Shown here: piece by piece, positions 61,754 through 64,000 of the stretch
Numbering within the stretch: the stretch's first letter is position 1
Layout of the letters: the number at the start of each line of letters is the position of its first letter
DNA from: Candidatus Thiothrix putei
GTDB taxonomy: Bacteria; Pseudomonadota; Gammaproteobacteria; Thiotrichales; Thiotrichaceae
DNA: 64,000 nucleotides
Reading direction: 5' to 3'
Assembly (NCBI GenBank): GCA_029972225.1
Contig: CP124756.1
Span: forward strand, 4,192,279-4,256,278
Position numbers and translations under genes: made by a program
The notes under the pieces: generated by a model
The model's input: only the letters and a program-made list of their open reading frames with translations
What the model was told of the DNA's origin: nothing
Database searches by the model: none

Positions 61754-62881
61754 TACTTTGCCCGTGAATAGCTGTTGAATAATGAGAAGCCCTCAAGCAA
61801 AGTACGGCTGTTATTGGCAACCGGTCGTCCTTTCCATGATCCAGATAGACTTCAGCGAATCCGATCAAACCGCCTTGAATGAGGGGCGTTACCGCCATGC
61901 CCACCCTCGCGTCCGCCAACGGATGGAAGTGTTGTGGCTAAAAAGCCAGGGAATGGCGCATGGGGACATTGAACGGCTGGCACAGGTGAGTTCAACGACG
62001 GTCACCCGTTATTTGAAACGTTACCAACAAGGTGGGATCGCTGCCTTGGAACAACTGGATTTCCGTCGCCCAACCCGCCGGTTGGAACCTTTCCGTGAGC
62101 CCCTGAAGAAACATTTTGAGAAGCATCCACCGACCCGGATCAGTCAGGCGATCGCTGATATACAGCGCTTAACCGGCCTTGAACTCAAGCGGGAAGCCGT
62201 GCGGCTATTCCTGCATGACTTGGGTTTGTCCGTCAGGAAGGTGGGGATGATACCGGCGAAAGCCGACCCTGCTGCCCAGGAGACTTTTAAAAAAAGAGCT
62301 GGAGCCGCGTCTTGAGGAGGCCAAGGCCGGAAAACGCGCCGTTTTCTTTGTCGACGCCGCCCATTTTGTCCTGGCCCCGTTTCTGGGGTTCCTGTGGTGT
62401 TTCACCCGGCTGTTCATCCGCGCCCCTGCCGGACGCCAGCGCTACAATGTCCTCGGTGCGTTGAATGCAGTCACCCATGAACTGGTCACCGTGACCAATG
62501 ACAGTTACATCAACTCCCAAAGTGTTTGTCAGTTGCTTCGGCAAATCAAGGCATTGGCCCTGGATGTCCCGGTGACCTTGGTGATGGACAATGCCCGTTA
62601 CCAGCGCTGTAGCCTGGTACAAACATTCGCCCAAACACTCGGGATCGAACTGTTGTTCCTACCCGCTTATTCCCCCAACCTGAACCTGATTGAGCGCCTC
62701 TGGAAGTTTGTGAAGAAGGAATGCCTGTATTCACGTTACCATGAAAACTTTACCGCGTTTGCGCAGGCCATTGATGCCTGTTTGGCACAAACCCACACTA
62801 CGCATAAAAAAGCCTTGGACTCCTTGCTGACTCTCAACTTTCAGACCTTTGAGGAATCTGCAATTATGGGCGGTTGAAGTA
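61754..62881 (+). mobile_element. IS630-family element, type B, copy 2 (1128 bp)
   Basis: Identical in layout to 52821-53948 and in the same orientation, flanked by TA (61752-61753, 62882-62883). Direct repeats 7.8 kb apart enclose the SDR-to-methyltransferase block. Confidence 0.92.
61782..62877 (+). CDS. IS630-family transposase (type B), copy 2, two frames
   Basis: Frame 1 (61782-62315) and frame 2 (open to 62877) show the same motifs and the same frame change at a seven-A run (62289-62295) as copy 1. Since both copies share it and the catalytic residues are kept, the break probably predates duplication or is bypassed by slippage. Confidence 0.82.
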
Positions 62882-62883
62882 TA

Positions 62884-63021
62884 ATTATCCGCAATGGCAT
62901 ACACAAATGCGCTTGGTTCACGGTCAAAACCGTCTGGTTCAGCGCCTTGTTTGTCGGTATAGGGCCAGTATTTTTCATCTGGCACACCACATAGTACTTT
63001 TTTGCAGGTAATCTCATTGAT
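62884..63021 (-). pseudogene. Papain-like (C1 family) peptidase fragment
   Basis: An open stretch reads LCGVPDEKYWPYTDKQGAEP then GFDREPSAFVYAIADN up to the IS. The GVPxEKYWPY...PSAFxYA.A.NY pattern is that of a segment of bacterial C1-type cysteine peptidases. Two stops close the frame directly upstream, so both ends are lost. Reading runs on into the IS for about 50 codons. The left-hand IS flank would give TAG directly after the insertion site. Confidence 0.5.
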
Positions 63022-63029
63022 TCATTACC

Positions 63030-64000
63030 TCAGAATACGACCAGCCAACCTTCTTCCCGTGCCTGTATTTTGGTATAGCTGACACCGTGTACTTTGATAC
63101 CAGTGTTATCCAACAGGGTAATAAGCCCGCCGGAATTGCCCAGTTTCACCCCTGCCCCCAGTTGCACGCTGATTGTCCCGTGGGCAGGCAGTCTGCCCGA
63201 CAATGGGCATTTGCGCTTTTGCTGGTCGGCAATCTGCCAGCCGCTCAGGTCAATGGCTTGCGGTGAGGGGTTGAGCAGCAACACGGTTTCCACTTCCGGG
63301 TCTGGTCCGGCGGGGTTCACCATCGCTGCAATGATGCGCACCTGCTTGTCTGTGATTTGGTCGTCATCCTCCTCAATCGTATGACCGGTTTGGTCATCCG
63401 TATGCCAAGACTGTGACTGGAATGCCAGAAAGACGCCCACCCATTGCCGGGTGGAAGGGAAGTGGAACAGCAAGCCGCCGTCCTGCCACACCCCATCATC
63501 CTTGCGGTAAGCGGCGTCGTTGCCTTGGTTCATGTGGATGTCATGGACGCCATTGCCGGGCTTGAAACCGAAAATTTTGTCCTTCAGATCCTGTTCTGGT
63601 CCCCAGCGTTCACCAAAGGCGAACACCTGAGCATCCTGCTCACTGATGGCTCGTGCCACCAAGTGTTCGATCCGGTCGTTCAGGTCATTGCTGGGGCCTG
63701 GCAGGTTGTGGGGCAGCGTGCGCATCCCGTCTTTGTCGAACAGGTTGCCGCGCACAAAATCCAGTGCTACACCGCCTGCTTGGGAGGGAACCAGAGTGAA
63801 GCCTTCTGCCAACCCCGCCAGCCGATTCAGGATCGGGTGTTCAAAGGGGTCAGCAACGAGGTAGAGCAATTCTGGCTTGTCGCCTTTGGATTTGACGTTG
63901 ACCGCCAGACGGTAGTCCACGCCTGCGCTGCGCACCTTAACCTGATAGTGGGGAGTGTCCTCACCATCCTCACGTTTTCCGGCGGTGGCTTTGCCCACCA
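63030..64000 (-). CDS. DUF2278 protein with C-terminal lamin-tail-like domain, 5' end cut by window edge
   Basis: At least 322 residues are visible; the frame is open to the window end, and the family start (about 10 residues more) lies beyond it. GKATAGKREDGEDTPHYQVKV, RLAVNVKSKGDKPELLYLVADPFEHPI and GVHDIHMNQGND are DUF2278 (YukJ-like) marks. The C-terminal 100 residues (NPSPQAIDLSGWQIADQQKRKCPLSGRLPAHGTISVQLG) form a lamin-tail-like beta domain. The function is unknown, possibly nuclease- or DNA-associated. The frame is intact to its stop. Confidence 0.82.
   Translation of the reverse strand, partial: VGKATAGKREDGEDTPHYQVKVRSAGVDYRLAVNVKSKGDKPELLYLVADPFEHPILNRLAGLAEGFTLVPSQAGGVALDFVRGNLFDKDGMRTLPHNLPGPSNDLNDRIEHLVARAISEQDAQVFAFGERWGPEQDLKDKIFGFKPGNGVHDIHMNQGNDAAYRKDDGVWQDGGLLFHFPSTRQWVGVFLAFQSQSWHTDDQTGHTIEEDDDQITDKQVRIIAAMVNPAGPDPEVETVLLLNPSPQAIDLSGWQIADQQKRKCPLSGRLPAHGTISVQLGAGVKLGNSGGLITLLDNTGIKVHGVSYTKIQAREEGWLVVF

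Noticed and set aside
61782-62877. IS630-B frame break as decay of copy 2 alone
   Set aside because: Copy 1 has exactly the same seven-A run and frame change, so it is not a private mutation.
52821-62881. IS630-B pair as a proven composite transposon
   Set aside because: The enclosed genes are ordinary core genes (mogA, purK, SirB2), and each IS copy has its own TA flanks. Independent insertions are simpler.
1-64000. CRISPR array or tRNA/rRNA genes
   Set aside because: No regularly spaced repeat array and no cloverleaf or rRNA-like sequence was recognised. The only repeats are IS copies, palindromic repeats, and duplicated genes.

Overview
The window looks like the chromosome of a gammaproteobacterium with about 50% G+C. 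The housekeeping genes (hslVU followed by a DUF971 gene, glnE, purE/purC/purK, hisI, mogA, a Fis-like gene, SirB2, DUF4124) are typical of that class. The heavy load of insertion sequences and the tandem AAA-ATPase/PD-(D/E)XK genes fit a Thiothrix-like filamentous sulfur oxidiser. The genus is an inference from gene style only; no rRNA or other phylogenetic marker lies in the window. No tRNA, rRNA or CRISPR array was recognised.

Layout. 1-18.3 kb is mostly core: a dps end, tauE/safE, hisI, a GST, a tandem pair of AAA/PD-(D/E)XK genes whose 3' parts are almost identical, a RHH/PIN toxin-antitoxin pair with palindromic operators, DUF971-hslU-hslV with a heat-shock-like promoter, a small membrane protein with its own terminator, a FIST/hybrid-kinase pair, glnE, purE/purC and a third AAA/PD-(D/E)XK gene. 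18.4-24.7 kb is an IS-damaged island. A putative nuclease-like, glycine-zipper protein is split by an IS630-type element. It is followed by a truncated DDE IS, an ISKra4-type IS, a thioredoxin-like stump and the decayed end of an IS4-type element. 24.7-38 kb carries ybaK, a MOSC protein, a Coq4-like protein, several tiny membrane proteins and lipoproteins, two probable peptidoglycan hydrolases, a GNAT enzyme, an ankyrin lipoprotein, a CreBC-like two-component pair, a stand-alone EF-G, an AraC-type regulator and a Fis-like protein.

38-55.5 kb is a second accessory island. It holds a head-to-tail dimer of an ISAs1-family IS, a Phd/PIN toxin-antitoxin pair, and an eroded type I restriction-modification operon. 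HsdM lacks its SAM-binding segment. A TPR-like gene lies between hsdM and hsdS. HsdS is split by an IS5/ISL2-like element that is itself split by another IS. The Fic protein lacks its catalytic core, and HsdR has a palindromic insert and no C-terminus. An IS graveyard follows (IS4, IS630-B, tnpB fragment, IS630-A). 55.9-61.7 kb is core again: SDR, membrane protein, LysR, mogA, DUF4124, purK, SirB2, methyltransferase. The window ends with a second IS630-B, a cysteine-peptidase-like fragment and a DUF2278 gene cut by the window edge.

The most notable features are the IS-split glycine-zipper gene, which can be restored exactly by removing the IS; the in-frame loss of catalytic cores in two neighbouring RM-operon genes together with a TPR passenger gene; the nested IS insertion in hsdS; and the recent sequence homogenisation of the tandem AAA/PD-(D/E)XK pair. 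Four different IS types here appear to need frameshifting on homopolymer runs to make their transposases.
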